Origin: Solimonas sp.
GTDB lineage: Bacteria > Pseudomonadota > Gammaproteobacteria > Nevskiales > Nevskiaceae
Assembly: GCA_030149365.1 (NCBI GenBank)
Contig: JASBRP010000053.1
Coordinates: forward strand, 1-55,858
Length of the DNA: 55,858 nt
Direction of reading: 5' to 3'
A program made the translations under genes and the position numbers. Below, in pieces: positions 32,686 through 41,061 of this stretch. Position 1 is the stretch's first letter. Each line of letters begins with the position of its first letter. A model generated the notes under the pieces. That model saw nothing but the letters and a program-made list of their open reading frames with translations, did not search any database and was not told where the DNA came from.

Positions 32686-33861
32686 ATGGAAAACCTGTTG
32701 CCGGGCTGGCTGCGGAGCCTGCTGCCGTCCGCCGCCACCGTCAGCCAGGCGGAACGCCTGCGCTCGGGCACCGGTGCCCTGCTGGGTGTGCTGCTCGCCG
32801 GCCTGGGCAGCACGGCGATCCTCGGCGCCACGCCGGGTGCCGTCTGGCTGATCGCGCCGATGGGCGCCTCGGCGGTGCTGCTGTTCGCGCTGCCGGCCAG
32901 CCCGCTGGCGCAGCCCTGGTCGCTACTTGGCGGCAATCTCGTCGCCAGCCTGATCGGCGTCAGCTGCGCGCGCTATATCCCGGCGCCGGTGGCGGCCGCG
33001 GCGGCGGCGATCTTCCTGTCGATCGGCGCCATGTTCGCGCTGCATTGCCTGCATCCGCCCAGCGGCGCGATCGCGCTCACGGCGGTGCTCGGCGGCAGCC
33101 AGGTGCAGGCGCTGGGCTATGGCTTCGTGCTGGCGCCGGTGTTGCTCAACGGCCTGCTGCTGGTGGCGGCCGCCGTGGTCTACAACCGCGCCGTCGGCCG
33201 CCGCTATCCGCATGCACAGCAACCTGCCGCGCCGCACCCGCACCACACCGCCGACCTGCTGCCGACCGCACGCCTGGGCTTCACCAGCGCCGACCTGCAG
33301 GCCGTGCTGAAGGCGCACGACCAGGTGCTGGATATCAGCGCCGACGACCTCGAGGACCTGTTCCTGCGTACCGAGCGCCATGCCCACCGGCGCCGTTTCG
33401 GCGAGACCTGCTGCGCCGACATCATGGCGCGCGACATCGTCACCGTGGAGTTCGGCAGCAAGCTCGCCGAGGCCTGGGCGCTGATGCGCGAGCACGCTGT
33501 CCAGGCGCTGCCGGTGATCGACCGTGGCCGGCACGTGATCGGCATCGTCACGCGCTCGGACTTCCTGCGCCATGTCGATCCGCTGGAGCTGCGCGGCATG
33601 GGCAGCCGGCTGCGCGCCTTCCTGACCTATACCGCGCACAGTCACACCGACAAGCCCGAGGTGGTGGGGCAGATCATGACCGCCCGGGTGCAGACGGTGC
33701 GCGAGGACACGCCCATCGTCGAACTGGTGCCGCTGATGTCCGATGCCGGGCTGCATCACGTGCCGGTGGTGAGCGACCAGCGCAAGCTGGTGGGCATGAT
33801 CACGCAGACCGATTTCGTGGCGGCGCTGTACGAGACCAGCCTGGCGGAACTGCAGGACTGA
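32686..33861 (+). CDS. HPP family membrane protein with two CBS domains
   Basis: A 391-residue protein. The first 170 residues are an HPP-type membrane domain with about four to five helices and the defining motif HCLHPPSGAIAL at about residues 119-130. A cytoplasmic region follows with a CBS pair at about 240-300 (IMARDIVTVEFGSKLAEAWA, LPVIDRGRHVIGIVTRSDFL) and 325-385 (IMTARVQTVREDTPIVELVP, HVPVVSDQRKLVGMITQTDF). CBS pairs sense adenine nucleotides. Plant and cyanobacterial HPP proteins have been linked to nitrite transport; whether that holds here is open. Divergent from marR. Confidence 0.9.
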   Translation: MENLLPGWLRSLLPSAATVSQAERLRSGTGALLGVLLAGLGSTAILGATPGAVWLIAPMGASAVLLFALPASPLAQPWSLLGGNLVASLIGVSCARYIPAPVAAAAAAIFLSIGAMFALHCLHPPSGAIALTAVLGGSQVQALGYGFVLAPVLLNGLLLVAAAVVYNRAVGRRYPHAQQPAAPHPHHTADLLPTARLGFTSADLQAVLKAHDQVLDISADDLEDLFLRTERHAHRRRFGETCCADIMARDIVTVEFGSKLAEAWALMREHAVQALPVIDRGRHVIGIVTRSDFLRHVDPLELRGMGSRLRAFLTYTAHSHTDKPEVVGQIMTARVQTVREDTPIVELVPLMSDAGLHHVPVVSDQRKLVGMITQTDFVAALYETSLAELQD

Positions 33862-34033
33862 GACCTGTCCGGCGCCGTTACCCCCTGGATGGGGTGTGGT
33901 TGCGGCCAAGCGTGCACCAGCGCACAGCCGCTGGCCGGGGAGGCGGCATACCCTCGAGTGATCGTGCGCCATTCCCACCCGCGGATGGCGCCCGCGATAC
34001 CGCCATCCACGATGCTCTCCGGGGGGAGTGAAC

Positions 34034-35449
34034 ATGAAGAAGGTCCTGCGTTGCCTGCTGCTGCTCGGCACGGCCCTGGCTGTAGGCTGTAGCGACAACG
34101 ACGGTGCTGGCCCGGACGGAACGACCCCGCCGCCGGCAGCCACCAAGGCCGTAGGTGGCCTCGCCGCTATCGGCGCGGCGATCTCCGGCGGCCAGGTGAG
34201 CCTGCGCTGCGCCGATGACAGCACCTACTCCGCCACCACGGCCGCCAACGGCAGCTGGAGCATCGCGGCCGTGCCCGCTGCGGCGCTGCCCTGCGCGGTC
34301 CGCGTGACCGGCGGCACCACCGGTGGTGCCGCCAGCACCAGCACCTTCTACTCGCTGGCGACCAACCGCGACGGCGCCGTCAGCGTCAACGTCACGCCGC
34401 TGACCGACCTGGCCCTGGCCCGCGCCGTGGGCAATCTCGATACCTGGTTCGCCGGCACCGGTGCTGCTCGCCTGAGCGATGCCGTGGCGGACCTGCCCGC
34501 TGCCATCGCGGCCCTGCGCGCCGATCTCGGCACCGCCGGCTATACGCTGCCGGCACCCGCGGGCACGTTCGATCCGTTCCTGGCGCCGCTTTCCGCCGGC
34601 ACGCCGACCGATCCCTACGACGCCCTGCTGGATCGCCTGGGCGAGGCCCTGCGCGACGAGGGGCGCAGCTACGCGCAACTGCGCACCGACTTCACCGAGC
34701 CGGGCGAGGGCAACATCCTGCCGGCGCCGGTGGTGGAGGAGCCCGAGCCGGTTGGTTCACTGGCCGCGCACATCGGTGCCGCGTTTGCCGGCACCTACGA
34801 GCTGTCCTGCCCCAATGGCAGCGGCGGGTCGGTGACGCGCACGGTGGTGATCGCCACCGACGGCAGCAGCACCCTGGACGGTGCGGTGGCGGTGGGCGCC
34901 GGGCAGGGCGGCACGATCGAATTGAACAGCTCCGCCGTGCTGGCGATCCTCATCAAGCGAGCCGACGGGCTGAGCATTCGCCTGCAGTTCAATGGCGATG
35001 GCAGCCTGGCCAGCGGACAGGCGGCGACCTCGGGACAGTCCCCCGGCTGCGCGGCCGTCAGCGGCAGTGCCAGCCTGGGCAGCTTCAGTGCCTCCACGCT
35101 GATCGGCAGCCTCGCGCGATCGCAGACGCTGACTTGCGGCCCGGGGGCGGCGGGCACGCCGGTGCTGACGGGCGAGACCAGCTACATCGTGGCCGCCAAC
35201 GGCGCCATGTCCTTGGGTAGCCTCACGGTCTCGGAAGCGCAGTACCGGGCCGGCGGCTACAAGGTCAAGGACGGAGCCAGCTTCCCTGGCGAGGCGCCCG
35301 GCAACGAGATCGAGCTGTACAGCGCCACATCCGGCCCTACCGGCCGCGAGCTGTACCTGACGCTCTACACCGATGCGGCGGGCGATACCGCCAAGGTGGA
35401 CTACCGCAACTTCACCTCGACCGCGGGTGATTGCCTGCCCCCGACCTGA
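34034..35449 (+). CDS. Large lipoprotein of unknown function
   Basis: A 471-residue lipoprotein with signal MKKVLRCLLLLGTALAVGCS (lipobox AVGC). After a Gly/Pro-rich spacer, residues 35-110 look like a carboxypeptidase-regulatory or Ig-like beta domain (ISGGQVSLRCADDSTYSATT, AANGSWSIAAVP). A helical middle (PYDALLDRLGEALRDEG) and two similar beta domains follow, each beginning with a Cys (YELSCPNGSGGSVTRTVVIA; QTLTCGPGAAGTPVLTGETS). No family recognised. ATG 34034 has GGGGGGAG upstream; GTG 34028 is also in frame. A strong terminator follows. Confidence 0.8.
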   Translation: MKKVLRCLLLLGTALAVGCSDNDGAGPDGTTPPPAATKAVGGLAAIGAAISGGQVSLRCADDSTYSATTAANGSWSIAAVPAAALPCAVRVTGGTTGGAASTSTFYSLATNRDGAVSVNVTPLTDLALARAVGNLDTWFAGTGAARLSDAVADLPAAIAALRADLGTAGYTLPAPAGTFDPFLAPLSAGTPTDPYDALLDRLGEALRDEGRSYAQLRTDFTEPGEGNILPAPVVEEPEPVGSLAAHIGAAFAGTYELSCPNGSGGSVTRTVVIATDGSSTLDGAVAVGAGQGGTIELNSSAVLAILIKRADGLSIRLQFNGDGSLASGQAATSGQSPGCAAVSGSASLGSFSASTLIGSLARSQTLTCGPGAAGTPVLTGETSYIVAANGAMSLGSLTVSEAQYRAGGYKVKDGASFPGEAPGNEIELYSATSGPTGRELYLTLYTDAAGDTAKVDYRNFTSTAGDCLPPT

Positions 35450-35469
35450 GCGGAGCGGGGTGCCACCAA

Positions 35470-35500
35470 GGGAGCGGGCTTCGACCCGCTCCCTTTTTTT
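35470..35500 (+). terminator. Terminator of the lipoprotein gene
   Basis: GGGAGCGGG (35470-35478) pairs perfectly with 35485-35493 over a CTTCGA loop and is followed by seven T. Confidence 0.93.
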
Positions 35501-35628
35501 CCGCGGCACTGGCATTGGCCCTGTGCGGCGCGTCTCAGTCCGCGGCCCAAGCGTGCGGCAGCGCACGGATGCCGACGGATGCCGGCGGAATACTCGCAGC
35601 CGCTTTTGGGGATTGCGGAGATCGGTTC

Positions 35629-35868
35629 ATGAACAACAACAGCATTCGTTGCCTGGCCCTGCTGCTGGGCCTGGGCATCACCGTGGTGCAGGCGCAGGGC
35701 GAGTCGTCGCCTGGCGTCGTGGATGGGGTGGGGCAGGTCGTCACCGAGAAGGCCGAGCGCCAGCAGAATCGCGTGGAGAATGCCGTGGACTACCGCGTCG
35801 ACCAGACCACGGACCGTGCCGTCGACAAGGCCTTGAACAAGGCCCTGGACAAGATCTTCGGCCGCTGA
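35629..35868 (+). CDS. Small exported helical protein
   Basis: A 79-residue protein with a signal peptide (MNNNSIRCLALLLGLGITVV, cut after QAQ). The mature part is a charged helix with a repeated pattern of Val/Ala and Asp/Arg/Lys (NAVDYRVDQTTDRAVDKALN, KALDKIFGR). CGGAG precedes the ATG. No family recognised; it may associate with the envelope. It precedes a MocR-type gene by 63 bases. Confidence 0.68.
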   Translation: MNNNSIRCLALLLGLGITVVQAQGESSPGVVDGVGQVVTEKAERQQNRVENAVDYRVDQTTDRAVDKALNKALDKIFGR

Positions 35869-35931
35869 GGGCATTCCATCCGCTAGACTGGGGCCCTGGC
35901 GGATGACAGCGGGGCTCGGCCCCGGACCGGG

Positions 35932-37344
35932 ATGACCCTCTACAAGGCCTACGCCGACGATCTGGCGGAGATGATCGAGCGCGGTGCCCTCAAGGCGGGG
36001 CAGCGCATGCCCTCGGTACGCGAAGCCGCGCGCCATCGCGGCCTGAGCGTGGTCACCGTGCTGAAGGCCTACCACTGGCTGGAGGCCCGAGGCCTGATCG
36101 TGGCGCGAGAGCGCTCGGGTTATTACGTCGGCAGCCGGCCCCAGGCCTATCCGCCGCAACCGGCGGTGTCGCGCTCCGCCACCGTTTCCACCGCGGTGAA
36201 GAAGGGCGACCTGATCTTCGAGGTGCTGGACGCCGTGCAGCGGCGCGTGGTCGTGCCGCTGGGCTCGGCGTTCCCCAGCCCGCTGCTGTTTCCCCTGCAG
36301 AGCCTGTACCGCTCGCTCAACCGCAGCGTGCGGCACCTGGACCCCTGGCGCACGGTCACCGACCTCGCGCCCGGCAACTGGGAGCTGCGGCGCCAGATTT
36401 CGCTGCGCTATCACATCGACGGCATGGAGATTCCGCCGGACGAGCTGGTGATCACCGACGGTGCCATGGAGGCGCTCAACCTCTGCCTGCAGGCGGTGAC
36501 GCGGCCGGGCGATGCCGTGGTGATCGAATCACCGACCTTCTACGTAGCGCTGCAGGCGCTGGAGCGGCTCGGCCTGCGCGCCATCGAGGTTGCCACCCAT
36601 CCGGGCGAAGGCATCGACCTGGCCGCGCTGGAGACCGTGCTGCGCCAGCAGCGCCCGGCGGCCTGCTGGCTGATGCCCAACTTCCATAATCCCACCGGGG
36701 CGCTGATCCCGGAGGAGCGCAAGGAGCAGCTGGTGGCCCTGCTGGAGCGCTACCGCGTGCCAATGATCGAGGACGATGTCTATGGCGAGCTGTACTACGC
36801 CTCCACGCGTCCCAAGCCGGCCAAGGCCTTCGACCACAGCGGCAACGTGCTGCACTGCTCTTCGTTCTCCAAGTGCCTGGCACCGGGCTACCGCATCGGC
36901 TGGACTGCGCCGGGGCGCTACGCCGCCGCGGTGCGCAGGCTCAAGCTGGGCACGACGCTGTCCGCCGCCATCCCGTCGCAGCTGGCCCTGGCCAATTACC
37001 TCGAAGGCGCCGGCTACGACCGTCACCTGCGCCGCCTGCGCGACGCGCTGTTCGTGGAGCGCGATGCGATGATCAACGCGATCCGCGAGTTCTTCCCCCA
37101 GGGCACGCGCGTGACGCGGCCGGAGGGCGGTTACTTCCTGTGGGTGGAGATGCCGCGTGGCACCGACAGCCTGCAGTTGCACCGGCGTGCCCTGGAGCAG
37201 GGCATCAGCATCGCGCCCGGCGCGATCTTCACCGCGCGGGATCGCTACTCGCATTGCCTGCGCCTGAATTACGGCCACCCGCAGGACCGGCGCGTGCTGC
37301 GTGCGCTGAAGACGCTGGGGCAGCTCGCACGCGAGTGCCGCTAG
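35932..37344 (+). CDS. MocR/PdxR-type regulator (GntR wHTH fused to aminotransferase domain)
   Basis: A 470-residue protein. The GntR winged helix (1-72) includes AGQRMPSVREAARHRGLSVV and TVLKAYHWLEARGLIVARER. A fold-type I PLP domain follows from about residue 95: TDGAMEALNLCLQ, the NFHNPTG motif, IEDDVYGELYY, and the PLP-binding Lys in CSSFSKCLAPGYRIGW. MocR proteins use PLP or an amino-acid aldimine as effector and often regulate vitamin B6 or amine metabolism. No obvious target gene is divergent; the upstream gene is the small exported protein. Confidence 0.92.
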   Translation: MTLYKAYADDLAEMIERGALKAGQRMPSVREAARHRGLSVVTVLKAYHWLEARGLIVARERSGYYVGSRPQAYPPQPAVSRSATVSTAVKKGDLIFEVLDAVQRRVVVPLGSAFPSPLLFPLQSLYRSLNRSVRHLDPWRTVTDLAPGNWELRRQISLRYHIDGMEIPPDELVITDGAMEALNLCLQAVTRPGDAVVIESPTFYVALQALERLGLRAIEVATHPGEGIDLAALETVLRQQRPAACWLMPNFHNPTGALIPEERKEQLVALLERYRVPMIEDDVYGELYYASTRPKPAKAFDHSGNVLHCSSFSKCLAPGYRIGWTAPGRYAAAVRRLKLGTTLSAAIPSQLALANYLEGAGYDRHLRRLRDALFVERDAMINAIREFFPQGTRVTRPEGGYFLWVEMPRGTDSLQLHRRALEQGISIAPGAIFTARDRYSHCLRLNYGHPQDRRVLRALKTLGQLARECR

Positions 37345-37363
37345 GTCCTGCTAACGCTGCCCG

Positions 37364-37591
37364 TTACTGCCCCGCCATGCGCAGCGCCAGGTGCACTGCG
37401 CCGTAGAAGATCAGCGCGACGATACCGGTCATCGCAAATCCCAGCAGGATGAAGTGCCAGGGATTGCCGTGCGTGAAGTCGCGCTCGCGGTTGCGCGAGC
37501 TCTGCACTCCGAAGAACGAGGCGGCCACGCTGACGAAGGTCTGCATCAGCGTCGGCGTGGTGACGGGATCCTTCGGATGGCGCTTTTTCAT
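37364..37591 (-). CDS. DUF2970 family small membrane protein
   Basis: A 75-residue protein with FVSVAASFFGVQSSRNRERD and FTHGNPWHFILLGFAMTGIV, the hallmark of DUF2970, and one C-terminal membrane helix (about 46-70). Its start overlaps the stop of the DUF934 gene by four bases. In other proteobacteria DUF2970 and DUF934 genes are met beside sulfite/nitrite reductase (cysI); no cysI is here. Confidence 0.88.
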   Translation of the reverse strand: MKKRHPKDPVTTPTLMQTFVSVAASFFGVQSSRNRERDFTHGNPWHFILLGFAMTGIVALIFYGAVHLALRMAGQ

Positions 37592-38079
37592 GTCGTGCTC
37601 CGGTGCAATGTGTTGGGAATGCGGCGCGTGGCCAGCGCCTTGAGGGCGTCCTGTGGATCCTGGCCGGCGGCGAGGGCAAAGCTGTCGAAGCCGCAGCGGC
37701 GCATCTGCCGCAGCTGACCCTTCAGCACGTCTCCGAAGGCGCGCAGCTCGCCGGCCCAGCCGTGCTGCTGGCGCAGACGATGCGCTACCGACAGGCTGCG
37801 GCCATCGCGAAAGCTCGGGAAGCGCACCGCGATCAGCGCCGCCTCCGCCAGGAATCCGGGAGCGGTTTCGAAGTCATCATCAGGCCCGATCCAGATGCCG
37901 CAGGCCCGGTCGCTGGGCCGCTGCGCCCAGTCCGCCAAGTGCAGGATCGGCCTTGCGGCGGCGGGCGCTGCTCCCGGCGCGAGCCACTGCCATTCGTCCG
38001 CCATCAGGCGTGGCTGCCCGTCGATCAGCTTGATCAGACGCGTGTCGGCAGTGGAAGGTTGTACCGCGGGGCGAAGCAT
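37588..38079 (-). CDS. DUF934 family protein (sulfite-reduction associated)
   Basis: A 163-residue protein of DUF934, usually encoded directly after cysI and assumed to assist sulfite reductase. Recognisable are IWIGPDDDFETAPGFLAEAA, IAVRFPSFRDGRSLSVAHRL and the conserved RAFGDVLKGQLRQMRRCGFD. Here it is the first gene of a two-gene transcript, and the upstream DNA carries a facing-away cytochrome operon, so the link with cysI has been lost at this locus. Confidence 0.88.
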   Translation of the reverse strand: MLRPAVQPSTADTRLIKLIDGQPRLMADEWQWLAPGAAPAAARPILHLADWAQRPSDRACGIWIGPDDDFETAPGFLAEAALIAVRFPSFRDGRSLSVAHRLRQQHGWAGELRAFGDVLKGQLRQMRRCGFDSFALAAGQDPQDALKALATRRIPNTLHRSTT

Positions 38080-38149
38080 CGGGACGTCTCCGGTATGGCG
38101 TCAGAGTGCGCTTCGCTCCACTGCGAGTTAATCACCAGATGCCCCTATA

Positions 38150-38198
38150 AAACCTATAACAGTTATCCAACTAGTCACCATCTGTTATAGGTTTTTTT
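38150..38198 (+). terminator. AT-rich 13-bp inverted repeat in a divergent promoter region
   Basis: AAACCTATAACAG (38150-38162) is repeated inverted and perfectly at 38182-38194 around a 19-base loop and followed by T to 38198. The AT-rich composition stands out in this genome. Its position between two divergent genes argues for an operator or a leader terminator of the cytochrome transcript. Confidence 0.6.
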
Positions 38199-38282
38199 GC
38201 CGCTTCTGCCGACTCATCCACGGGTGCCGACGCCGGACAATCATCTCAAGCGCCATGGGGCGCATGCGGATGAGGTGGGCAG

Positions 38283-38972
38283 ATGAAGAACCGATACCCG
38301 ACGGCATGGTTCATGGCCTTGATGCTGGCCTGCGCCGGCACGGCCGGCGCGAACCCGGCGGAGCCGATGGCCGAGCGCGTGCAGGCCTGTGCTGGCTGCC
38401 ATGGCGAAGAAGGACGCTCGGCGACCGAGTCGTACGCGCCCTCGATCGCCGGAAAGCCGGCGGGCTATCTGCACCAGCAATTGCTCGGCTTCCGCGACGC
38501 GCGACGCAATCACGCGGTGATGCAGCAGATGCTGGCCTGGCTGTCGGACGACTACCTTCGCGACATGGCGGCCTACTACGGCACGCGCGAGCCGGCGCAG
38601 GTTCCGCGTCCGTCGCAGGCGACACCCGCGGTGCTGGCGCGTGGGCGCCAGCTGGTGGAGCAAGGCGATGCGGCGAGGCGCCTGCCGGCCTGTACGGCCT
38701 GCCACGGCGACCAGTTGCTGGGCGTGCAGCCGGCCATCCCGGGCCTGCTGAACCTGCGCGCCGAATACCTGCAGGCCCAGCTTGGCGCCTGGCGCAACGG
38801 CGCGCGGCGAGCGCCCGCGCCCGATTGCATGGCCGACATCGCACGGCGCCTGAGCGGCGAGGAGATCGCCGCCATCACCGCCTGGATCGCGAGCCGCGAA
38901 CTGCCGCAGGAGCATCGGCCCGCGGCCCGCCGCGTCCAGCCGCTGCCGATCGATTGTGGAGGTGTGCCGTGA
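38283..38972 (+). CDS. Diheme cytochrome c, c4-like
   Basis: A 229-residue periplasmic cytochrome. Signal peptide 1-23 (ending AGA). Two haem motifs, CAGCH (about residues 36-40) and CTACH (about 139-143), lie in two similar halves of about 95 residues, the cytochrome c4 plan, with Met-type distal ligands possible at MQQM in the first half. It overlaps the next cytochrome gene by four bases (GTGA), so both are made together. Confidence 0.9.
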   Translation: MKNRYPTAWFMALMLACAGTAGANPAEPMAERVQACAGCHGEEGRSATESYAPSIAGKPAGYLHQQLLGFRDARRNHAVMQQMLAWLSDDYLRDMAAYYGTREPAQVPRPSQATPAVLARGRQLVEQGDAARRLPACTACHGDQLLGVQPAIPGLLNLRAEYLQAQLGAWRNGARRAPAPDCMADIARRLSGEEIAAITAWIASRELPQEHRPAARRVQPLPIDCGGVP

Positions 38973-40234
38973 AGACCCTGCTGAAGTGGTTCGCGCTGTT
39001 GCTGGTCCCGGTGTTGGCCGCGCTGCTCTGGCTGGCCTGGCCGGACCTGCGAGAGCCGCCGGTGGTCGAGAGTACTGCGCTGCCGGCCGGCGCCGGGCAG
39101 ATCGAGCAGGGCCGTTACCTGGCGCGCGCCGGCAACTGCATCGCCTGCCACACGCAGGCCGGTCAGGCGCCGTACTCGGGTGGCCGACGCATCGGCACGC
39201 CGTTCGGCGACGTGTTCAGCACCAACCTGACGCCGGATCCCGAGACCGGGCTGGGCGCCTGGACGCCGGGCGAATTCTGGCGCGCCATGCATCACGGCCG
39301 TTCGCGCGACGGCCGCCTGCTGTACCCGGCCTTTCCCTACACCAGCTACACCCGCGTCAGCCGGCAGGACAGCGATGCGATCTTCGCCTACCTGCAATCG
39401 CTGCCGCCGGTCGCCGCAGCGCGGCAGGAGCCGGAACTGCGCTTCCCCTACAACACGCAGCTCGCCCTGAGGGCCTGGCGCGCGCTGTACTTCCGCCCCG
39501 GCGAACATCGCGAGCATGCGCAGCGCACCCCGGAATGGAATCGCGGCGCCTACCTGGTCGAAGGCCTGGGGCACTGCAATGCCTGCCACACCGCGCGCAC
39601 CGCCCTGGGTGGCATCGACATGGCCCGCAACTACGGCGGCGGGCCGATCCCGACGCTGGGCTGGGAGGCGCCGCCGCTGGCCGCAGCGCAGCCGATGTCG
39701 GACGCGGAGGCGGCGGACATGGCGGAGCTGCTGCAGGCCGGCACCTCGCGCCGTGGCGTGGCCACCGGGCCGATGGCGGAGGTGGTGTTCCACAGCCTGC
39801 AATACCTGCGGACTGCGGATATCGACGCCATGGTCACTTACATCCGCAGCCTGCCGCCGGTGGGCGATGCGCCGGCACCGCGCCAGCCGCGCGTGTCGGC
39901 GGCACGCAAGGCGGAGCTGATGCGCAGCGGCGAGCCGATCTACCGGCAGCATTGCGCCGACTGCCATGGCCAGCAGGGTGAGGGACGCGACCATGTTTAT
40001 CCGGCGCTGGCCGGCAACCGCATGCTGACGGGAGCCTCGGCCGGCAACGCCATCCGCAGCGTGCTGATGGGCGGCTACGGCCCGAGCACCGCGCGGCATC
40101 CGCAGCCGCATGGCATGCCGTCGTTCGCGCAGCGCCTGACGCCGGAGGAGATCGCCGCGGTGTTGACCTATGCGCGCGGCAGCTGGGGCAACGAGGCTGC
40201 CGCGGTTTCGCCGGTGGAGGTGCAGCGGCACTGA
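38969..40234 (+). CDS. Triheme cytochrome c, membrane-anchored (dehydrogenase subunit type)
   Basis: A 421-residue protein starting at GTG 38969. An N-terminal membrane helix (WFALLLVPVLAALLWLAW) is followed by three cytochrome c domains with CIACH (about residue 56), CNACH (about 205) and CADCH (about 330). The layout, with GTPFGDVFSTNLTPDPETGL and GEFWRAMHHGRSRDGRLLYP, matches the cytochrome subunit of membrane alcohol, sorbitol or gluconate dehydrogenases. No dehydrogenase large subunit is adjacent, so its electron donor is unknown; the c4-like partner would accept the electrons. Confidence 0.9.
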   Translation: MKTLLKWFALLLVPVLAALLWLAWPDLREPPVVESTALPAGAGQIEQGRYLARAGNCIACHTQAGQAPYSGGRRIGTPFGDVFSTNLTPDPETGLGAWTPGEFWRAMHHGRSRDGRLLYPAFPYTSYTRVSRQDSDAIFAYLQSLPPVAAARQEPELRFPYNTQLALRAWRALYFRPGEHREHAQRTPEWNRGAYLVEGLGHCNACHTARTALGGIDMARNYGGGPIPTLGWEAPPLAAAQPMSDAEAADMAELLQAGTSRRGVATGPMAEVVFHSLQYLRTADIDAMVTYIRSLPPVGDAPAPRQPRVSAARKAELMRSGEPIYRQHCADCHGQQGEGRDHVYPALAGNRMLTGASAGNAIRSVLMGGYGPSTARHPQPHGMPSFAQRLTPEEIAAVLTYARGSWGNEAAAVSPVEVQRH

Positions 40235-40256
40235 GCCTGCCGCACCGCCGGCACCC

Positions 40257-41003
40257 TCAGTGCAGCGTCATCACCAGTGGCGCGCCGCGGGTGATGATCA
40301 TGGTGTGCTCGTACTGGGCCGAGAGGTTGCCGGGTGCCGCCATCAGCGTCCAGCCGTCAGCGGCCTCGCGCACGATGCGGCTCTGCGTCGAGAGAAAGGG
40401 CTCGATGGTGATGACCATGCCTTCCTTGAGCAGGCGGCGGTCGCGCGGATTATGGTAGCCGAGGATGTCCACCGGCTCCTCGTGCAGCGCACGGCCCACG
40501 CCATGGCTGGCCAGGTTCTCGATGACGCGGAAGCCATGCTGGCGCGCCACGCGCTCGATGGCGGCGCCGATGCCGTTGATCGGCTGGCCGGCACGGGCCA
40601 CCTTCATCGCTTCGGCGAGGGCAGACTGCGTGGCCTGGCAGAGGCGCGTCTTCAGCGGGCTGCCCGGCGGGATCGCGCGCGTGCCGCCGGTGTCCGCGAA
40701 ATACCCGTCCAGCTCCGCCGAGACGTCGATGTTCAGCATGTCGCCGGCACGGATGACCCGATCGCCGGGGATGCCATGGGCGGCTTCCTCGTTCAGGCTG
40801 ATGCAGGTGGCGCCGGGGAAGTCGTAGGCCAGCTGCGGAGCGGAGCGTGCTCCCTGCTCGGTGAGCAGGGCGGCGCCCAGGGCATCCAGTTCGCGGGTGG
40901 TCATGCCCGGCTCGGCCGCGTCCAGCATGCGCTGCAGCACCTGCGACACGATGCTGCCGATGCGCCGCAGCCCGGCAATGTCGCTCTCGTTTTCGATCGT
41001 CAC
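40257..41003 (-). CDS. map: Methionine aminopeptidase, type I
   Basis: About 248 residues. It removes the initiator Met from nascent proteins. The five metal ligands of type I enzymes are visible: Asp in MLNIDVS, Asp in YFADTGG, His in ASHGVGRALHEEP, Glu in VITIEPFL and Glu in QYEHTM; the substrate-site His is in EEAAHGIPGD. The GTG at 41003 was chosen because GGGAG lies eight bases before it; a TTG two codons earlier is too close to that site. The gene is single, not beside rpsB, and so may be a second map copy. Confidence 0.92.
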   Translation of the reverse strand: MTIENESDIAGLRRIGSIVSQVLQRMLDAAEPGMTTRELDALGAALLTEQGARSAPQLAYDFPGATCISLNEEAAHGIPGDRVIRAGDMLNIDVSAELDGYFADTGGTRAIPPGSPLKTRLCQATQSALAEAMKVARAGQPINGIGAAIERVARQHGFRVIENLASHGVGRALHEEPVDILGYHNPRDRRLLKEGMVITIEPFLSTQSRIVREAADGWTLMAAPGNLSAQYEHTMIITRGAPLVMTLH

Positions 41004-41061
41004 GTCCAATGCTCCCGGAGACTGCCGGTCATTCTACGCCGCGACCCCGCAAGGGCTAGCG

